Assembly: GCF_010093595.1 (NCBI RefSeq)
Contig: NW_022985454.1
Coordinates: forward strand, 219,858 to 283,857
Direction of reading: 5' to 3'
DNA: 64,000 nt
Origin: Mytilinidion resinicola
Taxonomy: Eukaryota; Ascomycota; Dothideomycetes; Mytilinidiales; Mytilinidiaceae
Numbering within the stretch: position 1 is the stretch's first letter; the number at the start of each line of letters is the position of its first letter. Shown piece by piece: positions 1 to 11,428 of this stretch. Below the pieces are notes generated by a model, which saw only the letters and a list, made by a program, of their open reading frames with translations, was not told the DNA's origin and made no database searches. Both the position numbers and the translations under genes were made by a program.

Positions 1-1548
1 CTCGTGGCAGATGTGGATGTCGTGCCACTCGGCGAGGCAGGTGAGGCAGGAGGAGCGGGCGCAGGCGGGCGCGGCGCAGGTGAAGCGGAGGCCGCGGCGT
101 TTGCGGCGGGCGCGGGCGAGGGAGGCGGGGAGGGGGGTGAGGAGGGGGGAGAGAGGAGGGAGAGTGGCGAGTTGGAGCAGTAGGGAGAGGAAAATGAAAA
201 AGAGGTAGAGAAGGATGGTGAGGGCTTCGTTGTAGAGGGTCTGGAGGGCGGCGAGGGGGGAGGAGGCGGAGACGGCGCGGAGCGAGGGGCGGAAGGTTAA
301 GCGCTGGGACGGGTGGTCGAGCATGTCGACTTCGGCGTAGGCGCAGAAGGGGCAGCGGATGAGGGGGAGTTGGGACTTTTGGAGGGTCTCGGAGGCGGAG
401 CGTTCTTCAAGGCGGCGGAAGGTGTCGTTGCCGTCTTGGTCGTCGCCGAGGGCACGGCGGATGAAGACGGGGTGGATGCAGCCGGTGCAGACGTCGAGAC
501 CATCTGCTACAGGGGCTACGCAGCGGAGAGTACATTGTGCTGAGTCGATGTTTCGGGACCAGCTTTGGTCGTAGAGAGCGGCGTTGATGGAGTGCTTGAT
601 GCAGCGGAAGCAGACGTAGTGGCCCTCCTCATCGCAGGTAGAGAGTTGCTCCAGGGTACTAGGAGTGAAGCAGCACTCGCAGTCGTACATTTCGCCGGCT
701 TCCTCTGCTTCTGCCTCGTTAAGTTCTTCGGCGAGTTCCCGATCCAAGCGGACTTGGTCAGCCCTCTGCTTAGTCAGGACAGGGACTACTAGAGTCTCAA
801 ACAGCTCCTTGTCTAACTCTGTGCTCTTCGTATGCGCCAGACGTGGCACAGGAGGACGGCCTGTCTTCGGGTCTGCAGCCCGCCAGCTGACAAGAGGGTG
901 GTTCTCTGCGGATGGTGGCTTTCGCCTCATCAAGAAGCTGGTAATGGAATACCTCCATGATTTAGACACGAGAGCGAAAAGGGTAGGCCTGGCCTGAGTG
1001 TACGAGTAATTATATTCCGCCAGAACTGCGCGTATAGTAGAGTGGCTTAATCCCTTAAACTCCTGGTACAGAGCGGCCTTGACGGCATTCTTATAATTTT
1101 CCGACCTGAATCGTTCCTCGACGGGCAGAGGCTCTCCTCGGGAGTCTTGCTTCTTCGCAGCACGGTATTTATACGTCTTCCCTCCCTCCGCAACTTGCTG
1201 CTGTTCCTGCTCTTGCGGCATCCGGTATCGTCCGCGTACCCATTTCGCCCCATGCTTTAACAGACTCTCAGTGATGACTTGTAGCCGGCTCTCCTTGTCA
1301 AAGCTACTGAGCATCTCTCGAAACACCTCGGGTTGTATATCGGGAAAGACATCCGTCAACGCTTGGAGAGCGTTGTTGAGTTCCCTCAGGTCGGGCGGGT
1401 CAGCCTCGGGCCCCGCATCGCTGAGCGACGATGTTGCACTGGTGGTCCGTTTGCCGCTCGTAGGATATTTTAGAGGTGTAGATACTATTATCTGTTTATT
1501 CGGGTCCTTTGCCGGCCAAGGAACGGCCGTGCCGAAGACGGTGGTCAT
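1..1548 (-). CDS. RNF216/TRIAD3-like RBR E3 ubiquitin ligase (3' part missing)
   Basis: One open frame runs from the ATG at 1548 to the window edge without a stop: 516 codons, no intron needed. Residues about 53-105 look like a CUE/UBA-type ubiquitin-binding helix bundle (ALQALTDVFPDI then EMLSSFD). Cys-rich pairs start at about 290 (CECC, then CFRC at 313-316, C339/C343, CTGC at 354-357, CPFC at 399-402). An IBR-like block CAAPAC...CLTC...H...CHE lies at 491-516. This spacing is that of the RING1-IBR part of RNF216-type RBR ligases, which transfer ubiquitin through a cysteine in RING2. RING2 would lie beyond the window. A hydrophobic stretch at about 442-462 sits between RING1 and IBR, which is unusual and could be a membrane segment. 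Domain order is seen; family assignment is from memory of RBR proteins; substrate unknown. Confidence 0.85.
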   Translation of the reverse strand, partial: MTTVFGTAVPWPAKDPNKQIIVSTPLKYPTSGKRTTSATSSLSDAGPEADPPDLRELNNALQALTDVFPDIQPEVFREMLSSFDKESRLQVITESLLKHGAKWVRGRYRMPQEQEQQQVAEGGKTYKYRAAKKQDSRGEPLPVEERFRSENYKNAVKAALYQEFKGLSHSTIRAVLAEYNYSYTQARPTLFALVSKSWRYSITSFLMRRKPPSAENHPLVSWRAADPKTGRPPVPRLAHTKSTELDKELFETLVVPVLTKQRADQVRLDRELAEELNEAEAEEAGEMYDCECCFTPSTLEQLSTCDEEGHYVCFRCIKHSINAALYDQSWSRNIDSAQCTLRCVAPVADGLDVCTGCIHPVFIRRALGDDQDGNDTFRRLEERSASETLQKSQLPLIRCPFCAYAEVDMLDHPSQRLTFRPSLRAVSASSPLAALQTLYNEALTILLYLFFIFLSLLLQLATLPPLSPLLTPLPASLARARRKRRGLRFTCAAPACARSSCLTCLAEWHDIHICHE

Positions 1549-2187
1549 GATCGAGCGTCGTTTGGCTGCTGAATGGTCCTGCTGAAGCGCATTCTTGATA
1601 TGTGCGGTGGTTTGGTTGCGTCTGACTTAGGACGCGCGAACTGACATGAGCGTGAGAATTTGCGCCTTGGGCAAAGGAGGTTAGTGATGTGTTAATGGTG
1701 TGAGACTGTGAATGGGTAGGTCGATGGTGGTCTGCCGTTGTTGAATCGCGTTGTAGGGCTAAGAGCTGAACCCTGATAATCCGCGCGGCGTCGGCACGTG
1801 ATATCCATTTACATCCGAAGCCCTAACGATCTGGATGAGAAAGAAGCTCCCATTGTGCCTTTCCATGCCGTGCCCAGCAGTATTGTGGTCACTGCAGTAT
1901 CAAAGTGTTGGATTATTTCGATGATCTCCGTACAGCACACGACACATGGCGCAAAGGCAGATATGGTACCGTCAGTGAAGCAAGAATCATTTTCATGACT
2001 TCCATCGTCAAGATATATATCAGAAAGCAACCCAAAGACTCCAAAACAGATACCGAGTATAGAATATTGAGAGCTGTTGTTCTGGAGCCAAACTCCGTGC
2101 CGGCTTTATACCCAATGCTAATAACGAGCCTAGCTCAACTTCTACGCTCAAAAATGATACTGTACAACGAAAAAATAAGGTGAGGCA
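1549..2187. other. intergenic region, no gene recognised
   Basis: Holds the presumed promoter of the RBR ligase and the 3' flank of the PAP2 gene. Short open frames on both strands have no recognisable domain. No repeat or RNA gene seen. Confidence 0.5.
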
Positions 2188-3538
2188 TCATATGCGACCG
2201 CCCCGCTCCCTAAACCTGTCGCCAGTCGTGGGCACAGGCTTATCCACACGGATCGCCCACAGCATTAGGTCCTCTAGTGGAATGAAGACGAAAAACACCT
2301 TGTTGCACGCGAAGCTCAAGAATACGAAGCACGTCGCCACCATCGCATCCAGGTAATAGTGGTTGGCTGTAGCCACGATAGTCGTCAAGATGAAAGATGG
2401 GTATCCGAGGCCCAGGACAAGGTAGAAGATCTTCCAGAAGGCAGACTTGCGGCACTCGCCAGCCTCGAGGGTGCGTCGGAATAGGCCTGAGTGGTAGATC
2501 ATGGTCAATCCGATGATGAAAGAGTAGCCAAAGTGCATAGAAGGCATCGCAGCGAGGGTGTTGACGTATTTACCGCTCATCCACACACTCTGCGCGTCGT
2601 CGTGACGCACGGTGTCGAGAAAGCCGTATTCGACGGGAAGGAGTCGTGGTGGCATGCAGGGGTATAAAATGAAAGTAATAAAAGCGCAGAAGTTGGTGAG
2701 GGTCATAGTTCGCCGCGCTATAGCGAAAGTCTTGTGGGATGGCGCAACATAGTAGTACCAGCAAATGAAGCTGTGGGATGTCAGTGTGGCGCTTGGGAAA
2801 TCTGATAAGATGAGGCTCAACGTACCCAACGGTTCCTGGAATATGGATCAGGGCGTAGCATTTGTTCAAGACGGTGAGGAAATCCTGATGCCCGTGCATG
2901 AACCATTGCTGGACGCTTCGTTCAGGGACTGGGAAGAGGAAGCTAATCCAACTGAACTGCTCCGTCTCCAGCACAGCAATGCCATGCGTCTGGGCAACGT
3001 TCCAAATCCCTGTCTTTGCAAAGATCCTTTGCGAAGTAATAGAAGTCATGCGGTAGAAGGCGTAGTTAATTATCCAATAGAACATTTCGATGAGGAAAGG
3101 AAATCGTTGTAGGACTCGACTGTGGATATTATTCTTGAATCGCGAAGTGTTGGGGGTATGAATGATGGTTCCGCAGCAGTTGCGCTTCTTTGGTGCGAAT
3201 TTAGAGGTGGATGGAAAGTCTTGATCAGAGTCTTCGGCGGAGTAGAAAGGAAGGAGTTCGTCTGAGGACCGGTTTGAATCCGGATCTTCGAGCCTAGTAT
3301 ATACGGATCGCGATTTCGACTTGTCAAAGACTCGGTATCCTCTTCTCCTGGTCAGGGCCATGGCACCGAAAAGAATACTCGCAACAATCTACACCTCACA
3401 CTATTAGCCATTTGGTCGCGAATCTCAGACTCTGTGTCGACGTACAATCGGTTCGGCCCATCCTGGCAGCTTCCAGGCAGGCGCACTGTTCCATTCGGGC
3501 TCGTCCACCGGAACTGTCACGTTGAAAGGGGAGGCCAT
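2188..3538 (-). CDS. PAP2-superfamily (Aur1/Ipt1-like PAP2_3) membrane protein
   Basis: Three exons: 3538-3446, 3388-2826, 2770-2188, giving 412 aa. Introns of 57 and 55 nt have GTACGT donors and TAG/CAG acceptors. The first exon adds 31 residues (MASPFNVTVPVDEPEWN...) that lead into a hydrophobic segment, IIVASILFGAMAL, so I prefer it to the internal ATG at 3361. The catalytic pattern of PAP2/Aur1-like enzymes is present: MPSMHFG with H298 and NHYYLD with H356 and D360, embedded in several TM helices (about 230-255, 300-312, 333-352, 360-385). Such proteins are membrane phosphatases or inositol-phosphotransferase relatives acting on lipid phosphates. The fungal PAP2_3 members are mostly uncharacterised, so the substrate is unknown. 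Confidence 0.85.
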
Positions 3539-5623
3539 AGTGCTGCAGGGCGTGGGGCAGCGCTCTCACGAGGGCGTTTTGTGGTGAAGAGCGAGTACTT
3601 TCGGGACGGGATCGCTCGAGATATTACAAGTGGAAGTGTGCAGGAGACCGGCCAAAGCACATTAGGATGGAGAAGGCTCTGGTCGAGTGGGGATCCAGGT
3701 CCTCCTGACGTTGCAGGGTTTCAAAGTTAGATCCGTAGGTAACGCGCGTAAGGCTGGGCAGGAGAACCTCGCACGCGCAAACTACGGAAGGCGCGGCTTT
3801 GGGTATCGTGAAGGTGGGCGGTCCAGGGTGGTCCAAAGGGTTCAATAGCAGTGACAAGCGTAGACAGAAATGAAGTGAAAGAAAGTTAATCGGACAGTCG
3901 TAGGGAGAGGCGGTGCAGTCAGCACTGGAGTTGCATGTCAACCACGGATGGAAGCTGCGATTCGCGGTCTTGCCTCGAAAGGGGTCATCTCCACTTTTCT
4001 GCTTTAGCCCGTACTGTTTCGTCTCTATCTTCTGCTCCATCCTCGAAATATTACCACCGACTTTTATGCCCAAAAGGCCAACGAGTCAATAAACATCATT
4101 CTAATATTCGTAGCCTTTTAGGCCCAGAGAACGCTGTCTAGACGGTGGCATTCGTCTCGCAACATCTGATAACGCTGACGCACGCCAAGCAGCCACTGTT
4201 CGGATTCTGGAAAGATGATGCGAGGAGCGGACAAGGAAGGCTGTGCGAATGAGTCGCTGCACCTTTCTTTATCCCACACTGCAGGAGTGCCATCGTCCTC
4301 GTCGCGTGGTCCATTACGCTGTAGAACTGCTGCCCACGTTCGACGTTTCTCTACAGCTTTGCGGCTCCAGGTTCGGCATCTATTTGCACAGTGCACCCGA
4401 CCTGAGACACAACCTCGCTAAAGAGCTCTCCTCCGTAGAACTAAGCCTCAAGCCTAATTAGATCCGCTCTCCCCAACCACTCGTGGCGTATGGGCGCCCT
4501 GCAGGATAGGCCGAACCTTTACCATCCTTCAGAACCCAGATCCGGCCTCGGTGCAACATCCAAGTATGGAACTCGTTGAATAGGTCGGAGGCTTCACATA
4601 TGTAGGTGATGTGCCTAAAATCCAGAACACGCATGTACACAAGAAAACCTCTCTTCTTTTCACAGGGCGTGTTCTATCTCGCAAGCTGGGGCCGAAAGCG
4701 TCAAGATAGGTAGCACAACAAAACTCCACTTCTGTTCTCAACATTTTCTCTATACTGTTCTGATTACTATTCAAGCCACCTTCCGTCTTCCTTGCGTTCT
4801 GAAACTACATCCCCGCCAATCACATCAACCTTAGCCTCGTTCAGGTACCCCCTTCCCCACGTGCCACCTCAACACCAAACCCCATCACGACGCCTCAATC
4901 TCATCAACAGACAACATCGGCCCCGGGCCTGACTCCCCCGTCTTGTCGCTCCGTTTCCCGACTCCAAACAGCCATCCTCACAACCTCACCGCACGTCTTG
5001 GTGCTAGATAAACGCCTTGTAAGGCATGACTCAACTCGTATTCGCCCGCATAACGCCCGCTGCATAACGTCACGCCTAGCCTGGCTTCACGCATTTCAAA
5101 TCTCCGCGGCCGTGAAAGAGGTGTTGAGGCCCTGTCAGTCGCCACCCACATGATAGCGCGATACGAGGCGCAGCGACGCGTTTAGGGCGCTGACTCGCTG
5201 TGAAGCCGTTCTGTGTGCCACTCCTTATGCGGTCGTTGCGAAGGGGGTTGGGGCCACGGACGGAACTGCCAAGGAGAGCGATTCGGTTCAGGCAACCGGG
5301 CGGGAGAGAGAAACTGTAGACGTGGTGCTAGGCTTTGGGGTCTATGTATAGCTTCACATTAGGTGCAGGGCGTTCTGTACTTATGTATATAAGCGAACGG
5401 ACGGATCAGCTCTGTTCTGTACATGCAAACTTCGTAGCTTACCTTCATTCAGCCTACTAGTATAATTTCTAATTAGTTAGCTCAACAGCTCAACGAAATC
5501 ATTGTGGATCATCCGTCACATATATCCTCATATACTATATCAACACTACCACCCCCAATACCCTCTCCAACCGCACCCATAGCTTACCCACTCCACCCCA
5601 TCTACTTTCTGCCCCTCGCCCCC
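3539..5623. other. long intergenic region, no gene recognised
   Basis: About 2.1 kb with only short, low-quality open frames on both strands (longest about 150 codons, at 3624-4073 minus). None shows a domain or sensible intron signals. It presumably carries the 5' flanks of the PAP2 gene and of the GFA gene. A pyrimidine-rich stretch at about 5530-5650 directly precedes the GFA start. Confidence 0.45.
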
Positions 5624-6329
5624 ATGCCTACTCCTCCTCCCCCTTCCCACACCTATCCTGCAAGCTGTCACTGTGGCAGCGTACAAGTGAGCAACCCCCT
5701 CTATAACAAAGCTCACACCCGACATCACACGTTTACTCTGTACTGACACGTCACGGCTCCCAGTACACAGTAACCCTCTCACCCCCCCTCACCGACCCCA
5801 CCCGCGAAGTCTTCGAATGCAACTGCAGCATCTGCTCCCGAAACGGCTACCTCCTGGTATACGCAAAGCACGAGGATGTGAATTTTACGGCCGGAGAAGA
5901 AATCCTTGAAGTAATCACCCGTTACTCCCCTTCCCTTGACGATTCCTGTTTTGTCTTATTACTCCCATTACTCCCATTTCCCCTCTTCCCTCTCCTCTCC
6001 TCCCCCTCCCCTGTCTCCCCTCTCCCTTCCCCTCCTCTTCTCCTCTTCCATTTTTCCCCTCAACCAAATCTAACACCCCACCAGCGCTACACCTTCGCCA
6101 AAGCCCGCGTCGCACACTTCTTCTGCCCGCAATGCGGCAGCAGCCTCTTCGCGAAAAGCCTTGACGCAAGCTACAAGCCCCTGGATATAAAAGCCGTAAA
6201 CGCACGCCACCCCTTCCTAGCCACGAAACACTCGAATGCGGGGCGGCTAACACGGCGCAGGTGCGGCAGTTCCACGATTTAGATTTAGCGCGGTTGAAAA
6301 TCCGGGGCGTGGATGGGCGGAGTGCTTGA
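5624..6329 (+). CDS. GFA-domain protein (glutathione-dependent formaldehyde-activating family)
   Basis: Four exons: 5624-5686, 5764-5910, 6085-6195, 6261-6329; 129 aa. Zinc ligand motifs of the GFA fold are all visible: CHCGS in exon 1, CNCSIC in exon 2, and CPQCGSS in exon 3. The last exon gives FHDLDLARLKIRGVDG, matching the usual 'V.DVDL..LKV..VDG' tail of the family. The third intron (GTAAAC, branch GGCTAACAC, GCGCAG) is essential: reading through it gives an unrelated basic tail. The second intron (174 nt) is strongly pyrimidine-rich. The frame is open upstream, but the first ATG in it is at 5624. Family members bind zinc and are linked to glutathione adducts of aldehydes; the actual substrate cannot be told. 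It converges on NUR1, 232 bp away. Confidence 0.88.
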
Positions 6330-6561
6330 AGGTGGGATGCTGGGGGATGAGTGGGAAAGAGGGTGAGAGGGGGTAGGTTGGGATGAGAGCATTGGGACAT
6401 GGGAGGCTGATTGAGTATATCATGAGATTAGAAACGAGATAAATTAGGAGAGCCCGACACCTAAACCTATGCATATGTGGTATCTGTATCGCCATCCGCA
6501 CTATCATACAACCCATGCCATCTCTCTCGAACGCCCCACACCCGCTTCATCATCCTTGAGG

Positions 6562-8009
6562 CTAAAAGCGTCCACTCTCCCTCCGCCCAACTCCTAGCCC
6601 TCCATACTGCGTCTGCGGGAACCGCTGCGGCGTAGCTCCCGTAGCTCTCGCCTCGCCAACTCCGGCCGTGCTCATCCGCTTCAGCGGGCTCCCTTCGCGC
6701 TTCTCGGGACTCAGGTCTCGCCTTCTTTCGCCGTTGCTGTTCCGGTGGAGCTGGTTCGTCGAAGCCGCTTTCCTGAGCGGCGACGCAGCGTGGCTGTACA
6801 CGCCCAAGCTACCGCCGTCTCCAGCTCCAACGTCCGATTGCCGGAACTTGGGCTGACGCATCGCCGGGAGCTGCTTCACGGGGCGGATTGGGGAGGAGAA
6901 ATCGGCGGTCGATGTGGATGTCGAGACGGGTGGGAAGTATCCGTTCGCGTTGTGGAGCGAAGGTGTCATAGACGACCGACGAGAGATGCGAGGTTCCGGC
7001 TTGCTGAGGTTATCTTCAGGGTCGTATTGGGAGGCGTAGCTCGGGTTGGGGTTTGTGCGGAAACCGCGGTTGATGATGGTGGTTGGGGTATAAGTGTCGA
7101 CTTCTGTGATGATGCCGCGGCCTGATTCTCGCCGCCTTGGTGGTGGCATCTGAACTCCGACGTCGCGGACTGGTCTCTGGAGGGCTGGGTGGACAAATTT
7201 GGTGTCGTATTCATTCATGACCTCTCGCTGGATGAGCGCTGAGTCTTTCGATTGCTGTGCGAAGCTTGTACGGAGGAAATGTAGCTGTACGGAGAGAAGG
7301 ACAACTACGGAGATCATGGTCGCGATCTTGGACATTGGCTGGGGCTCTAGAGGCGCGAGCGGGAGGAAGAAGTAGTATGTCATGACATGGACTGGACTGA
7401 ACCAGCAGAACAACTCCAGGCAGAGGGGATTTGGATCCCATACTGCTACTTCCCAGACATCTCGTGCAGCGTCGGGATGTGCCCGAGATTCTGCTGTTGT
7501 GCCTGACATCATGTTCGAAAGGAAGCGAAGAGGCGATGATGCTATTGGGGAAGAGTCCACGCGGACCCGATGGGCTGAAGGAGTGGATGGTGGTACATCG
7601 ACCGATTGTTCGAACAAGCGGTAATGGCGCTTGTGGGAGAAGGTATACCAGGCATTAAGGAATGACACAGTGGTGAGGAGGTATATGAGGAAAGCTATCT
7701 GAGAGACTGTTAGACAGATTCCATCCATATAGCGTAGATGTCACTTACTCCAGCGCTGAACCAACCGCTCCCGTATCTCTTAGAGTCTGCAAAGACATCA
7801 TAGTCATAGCTCTTTCCCGGCTTTGAGTTCGCCCGTGCAATGATGAAGACGACATTCATGCCAATTCCCATAGGCAGCGCATATGCGCGCTGGAACTCGT
7901 CCCAGTCATTTCCGTTCAGCTCTTCCGAAAGCCATAGCAGGAAGTCCAACGGATTGAGATAGGCAGCGACGCGCTCAGACAGCGGCGCGCGACGGACCAG
8001 GCGGGGCAT
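6562..8009 (-). CDS. NUR1: Nuclear rim protein 1 (NUR1/Mug154, DUF2418)
   Basis: Two exons: 8009-7749 and 7698-6562; 465 aa, intron 50 nt (GTAAGT, branch TCTAAC). The N-terminus MPRLVRRAPLSERV followed by YLNPLDFLLWLSEELN is the diagnostic start of the DUF2418/Nur1 family. Hydrophobic segments lie at about 48-60, 85-105 and in the 190s-220s. The C-terminal half is polar, Ser/Pro/Arg-rich and probably disordered. In yeasts Nur1 pairs with the LEM-domain protein Heh1/Lem2 at the inner nuclear membrane to tether silent chromatin and rDNA. An in-frame ATG upstream (at about 8201) is open, but family members start at MPRLVRR. It shares a 363-bp divergent promoter region with VMA7. Confidence 0.9.
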
Positions 8010-8372
8010 GGTGATGTTTGTGGCCGGGGTGAAGTGGTTGCAAGGGAAGCTAGAGTCACCTAGTAGTGAACGACTCGTCGGCGTTCGGTCAGGGATTTGG
8101 TGAAAGATGCATGCATATTGCGCCCCTAGGCTTGTGAGGCGACGTTCAAGGCATGCTATGCAGCGGGTTTGTGAAGCAGAGGTTGAAGTAGGAGTAAACA
8201 AAGGCGTTTAGTTCTTGTCGGGTTAACGTCGGCGCGGAGCTATCGACGACGGCAGGAGCTCCCCACTTCAACCCTGCAACATCAGCTCCAACATCCAACG
8301 AGCTCCCAGCGCTTCAAACGAGGGAAGTAAAATCAATCGGAAGGCCACTACCGCTCATACACCTCTGCAAGT
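8010..8372. promoter_or_regulatory. shared divergent promoter region NUR1/VMA7
   Basis: 363 bp separate the two divergent ATGs, so both promoters must lie here unless they overlap coding sequence. No clear TATA box seen. Confidence 0.5.
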
Positions 8373-8953
8373 ATGTCGCAACCCGCCTCTGCTTACAAGG
8401 ACCGCCAATTCCTCGCCGTTATTGGAGATGAAGTAAGAGTACTTCGCCCTCATCTAGCTCCGATATTCTAACTGGAGGCGCAGGACTCAGTCACAGGTCT
8501 GCTCCTTGCTGGTGTCGGCGTAAGAGCATGCTTTCTCCTTGAGGCATCTTCAGTAGACTAAATATACGTCCAGCACGTCACCCAGCCTCCAGACTCGCAG
8601 AAGAACTTCCTAGTCGTCGATGCCAAAACCGAGACCTCCGCCATTGAAGCTGCCTTCGACCTTTTCACTACCCAGCGGAAGGATATTGCCATACTACTCA
8701 TAAATCAACACGTACGTCAGCCTTCTTTTAGCTTGCATGGACGTACTCCTGGCCCCGCTTAAGGCTCAATATATGTACAGAAAAAGCAATATTCCTGCTA
8801 ATCATTGAGTAGATTGCGGAGCGTATACGACATCGTGTGGATACCTACACCGCCGCTTTCCCGAGTTTACTGGAAATACCCTCGAAGGACCATCCCTATG
8901 ATCCAGACAAGGATAGTGTGTTGAAGCGCGTGCGGAGGTTATTTGGAGAGTAA
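8373..8953 (+). CDS. VMA7: V-type proton ATPase subunit F
   Basis: Four exons: 8373-8432, 8484-8519, 8574-8711, 8813-8953; 124 aa, the usual length. The protein reads [20 protein letters not shown], then [26 protein letters not shown], and the conserved segment [19 protein letters not shown]. This matches subunit F across fungi. Subunit F is in the central stalk of the V1 sector and helps couple ATP hydrolysis to rotation at the vacuolar membrane. All introns are short with GTAAG/GTACG donors; exon 2 is only 36 nt. It converges with NPC2. VMA9, another V-ATPase subunit, lies about 19 kb away. Confidence 0.97.
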
Positions 8954-9516
8954 ATGGGACGGTTACAAAGCAGCGGCAGTTATGGAGAAGTTGTCGAGGT
9001 TTGCCTTGTTTATAGGATGTGGTGGCGTAAAGTCTTTCACCCCAGAGTGAGGGTACCCAAATAGTGCAGCTGGATATAAACGTCGGGATGCGTTGCGCTA
9101 AAGTCCTGACATGGCGTTCACGCGTAAAGGCTCGTGTATGTGGTGAATAGACAATATAATGTAACATATGCTGATCGTCATGCCATTGCACCTTGCTATC
9201 AATCCATATGTTCAGACGTCCCAGTCTCTAGCTGCTGCTTCTCTCGTTGATATCAAAAGACTTGAACATGCTGAAGAACCACTATCAAAAGAACTCCACC
9301 CAGACAAATGTCAATCCGAGACCAGAGGGAATCGGAGAAGAGATATGCATGAGGAAATGAAAAGAAAAGCATCGCACCCAGCATCGTCAGACCCATGACC
9401 CTGTAATCGATTCAACTCGGCTAGTTAAAGTAAACAAACATCCTAGTCCGTCAATGACCCTATTAATCCCAGCTTCGTGGGCCCGCCTCCCCATCTTAGC
9501 TCAAGCATGCTCAAGC
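8954..9516. other. intergenic region between convergent VMA7 and NPC2
   Basis: Presumed 3' UTRs of both genes. No open frame with a recognisable product. Confidence 0.5.
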
Positions 9517-10217
9517 TTAAAAGCTGACTTGTGCCGTGAGGCAAGTGATCTTGTCGTTGTCCTTGGTGAAGACGTCGGCAAGCACGGTATATTTTCCCTA
9601 CATGACGAGCATTAGCATCTCCAGCAGTCCGAAATGTATGGATTACGTACCGGTGGAATCTCCTTGGGCAGGTCGACATCCTTGAGCAACACCAGCTTTC
9701 CCTTGTCAAGAGGACACTCCAGATCCACCTGCTTAACTTGTTCGCACAAATCGGCTTCTTGGTTGATAAGAGTGATGAGACCGTATTTGACTTGTAGGTG
9801 CACCTTGGCGCCGTCCTCAATAGCTTCGTTTAAGGTGCCTTTCGCCGTGATGCTAAGCGTCTTGCCTCTGTGAACGGTAGTTTAGCCAATACCCTTGCAT
9901 GATAGGCTCCAGACCTCGGTGCAGTTCGCTAGACCACAGCAAGAGCTTTACATGGTCTCCGAATGACTCTGAGGCCTGTCTGTGGTCTAACTTTAGGATC
10001 AGACTTACTTCTCTGGTGGGTTGGGGTTCAAATCCACATTCTCAATGGTCAGAACATCGTCGGCCGGGTCTGAGCAGAAATATAGAGGGTTGTCGCCTGG
10101 TACTGGGAAGTCCTCGTTGATTGAGACCTGACTGGGAAGCCAAGCTGGTGCAGGCGAGGCGACTGCGAAGGCGGCAGAGGCCAGTGTCAAGGACGCGAGG
10201 AGAGTCGCAGCCTTCAT
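9517..10217 (-). CDS. NPC2: NPC2/ML-domain phosphatidylglycerol/phosphatidylinositol transfer protein
   Basis: Three exons: 10217-10009, 9867-9651, 9597-9517; 168 aa. A signal peptide is clear (MKAATLLASLTLASAAFAVA). The ML-domain pattern follows: FCSDPADDVLTIENVDLNPN with C48, the paired cysteines C111 and C121 around QVDLEC, and the terminal strand GKYTVLADVFTKD...CLTAQVSF with C161. The family binds sterols or phospholipids in a beta-sandwich in the vacuole lumen, where NPC2 delivers sterol to NCR1; some are secreted. The first intron is 141 nt, long for this window; the second is 53 nt. Length and cysteine positions fit the fungal PG/PI-TP type. Confidence 0.95.
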
Positions 10218-11428
10218 GGTTGAGGAGGATGTTCGGGTGGGGAGGCTAGGGAGGATCGTGGAGTGCTTCTGGCAGAAGCTGTGGGGGGTTGAAGGGTGGA
10301 GAGGTGGAGAGCGGGTGGTGATAACGAGAGCTTGGGGCACGGTGAGGCTGGAGGCTTGGCGAGATCCGCGCGGAGCATGACGTTTTTTCGGCAGGTGGCG
10401 AGTCGATCTAGGTTCTCTCTGTCATGTGAACAACATCACGGCGTGACAACCATTGAAGTCCCTCGAGTCCTTTATAGCTTTTATCATATTCATAATCACG
10501 TCGCATTTCGCGATACTAACTTTCGTCTCTAGCTTATCCAAAGTAGCCCAGAAACAGCATCTGATGGAGTCGAAACTCTTAAGATGTGCTCCACACCAAC
10601 CTCAACACTATTACCCTTCTTCAAATGCCGTCTGAACCTCTTCTCAACTCTCAACACTCGCGATCTCCACTCCATTCCCTTTCCGCCGGCAGTTCAGATC
10701 GCGCAGCTCCCTCTAGGCATTCTCAAAGCCAAAAGTGATGGGGAATCGGCCCAGTGTTTATGTATTCAGCCTATGCGGTATGGCAATATTAGGTCTAGTC
10801 CCAGAGTGTTCGCGCTGGGAGGAAAGCGGAGTGGTTTTGCGTTCCCTGCTGCTGGCGACGTCAAGATGCCTAAACTATTGGGAAGGTTGGGGTCAGAACG
10901 TCCTTCCTTCGGGAAGAGAGGTAGAAGTTGGGTCCTTCTTGCCAGCTCCGCTCGTCATCGTCAGTGTCTGGACAAGAGTCTCTGCATTTTCGCTGTGTTC
11001 TCGATGTCTTATCAAGCTATATCGATATCCTTACAAGCTATCTCCTTGGGTCGATATACAAATTGGATTCTCTTTCATTGATCATATCACAGGATTAGGT
11101 CAGAAGTTTGCGTATACGGATATACTACTGCACGGGCGTCACTCTTGCTCGCTCGACGTCACTGTAAGAAGTGACCTGGCTAGCAGATATTCAGCCAGGC
11201 AAAAGGTAGCCTGATTTTTGATGCGTCAATCTTTACGTTGTAGTTGGAGTATCAAAAGCCTATCGGGGCACCCTAGGCAGTGCCAGGGAAGGGCCCAAAC
11301 TAATAATGTCCTAGACCTGTAACATTGGCGACTAACGGACTTGGTTCATCCGTAATAGAATACAATGGATGAGAAATCTAGAGCCCATCACTGTCTGCCT
11401 CTACTTTCATCTCAAGCCCACTCAACTC
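10218..11428. other. intergenic region with one diverged repeat copy
   Basis: Contains the 5' flank of NPC2 and 3' flank of the SDR gene. Open frames at 10584-11214 have no recognisable product and overlap a repeat unit (11119-11345), so I do not call genes. Confidence 0.4.
11119..11345. repeat. diverged dispersed repeat, copy A
   Basis: Shares ordered landmarks with sequence at 12660-12800 and 53785-54225: ATACTACTGC, then TTGCTCGCTCGA, CACTGTAAGAAGTG, CCTGGCTAGC, AAAAGGTAG (at 11201), and GGGGCACCCTAGGCAGTG. Identity looks moderate with many substitutions. No coding potential or terminal repeats seen, so its class is unknown. Confidence 0.65.

Noticed and set aside
297..997. Several open frames on both strands in the first kilobase
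   Set aside because: They are shadows of the minus-strand RBR ligase frame, which is open from 1548 to the window edge.
3624..4073. 149-codon minus-strand frame upstream of the PAP2 gene
   Set aside because: No domain, no splice signals connecting it to anything, and its composition looks like noncoding sequence.
10584..11214. Two overlapping plus-strand frames of about 160 codons
   Set aside because: They overlap a diverged repeat copy and have no recognisable product.
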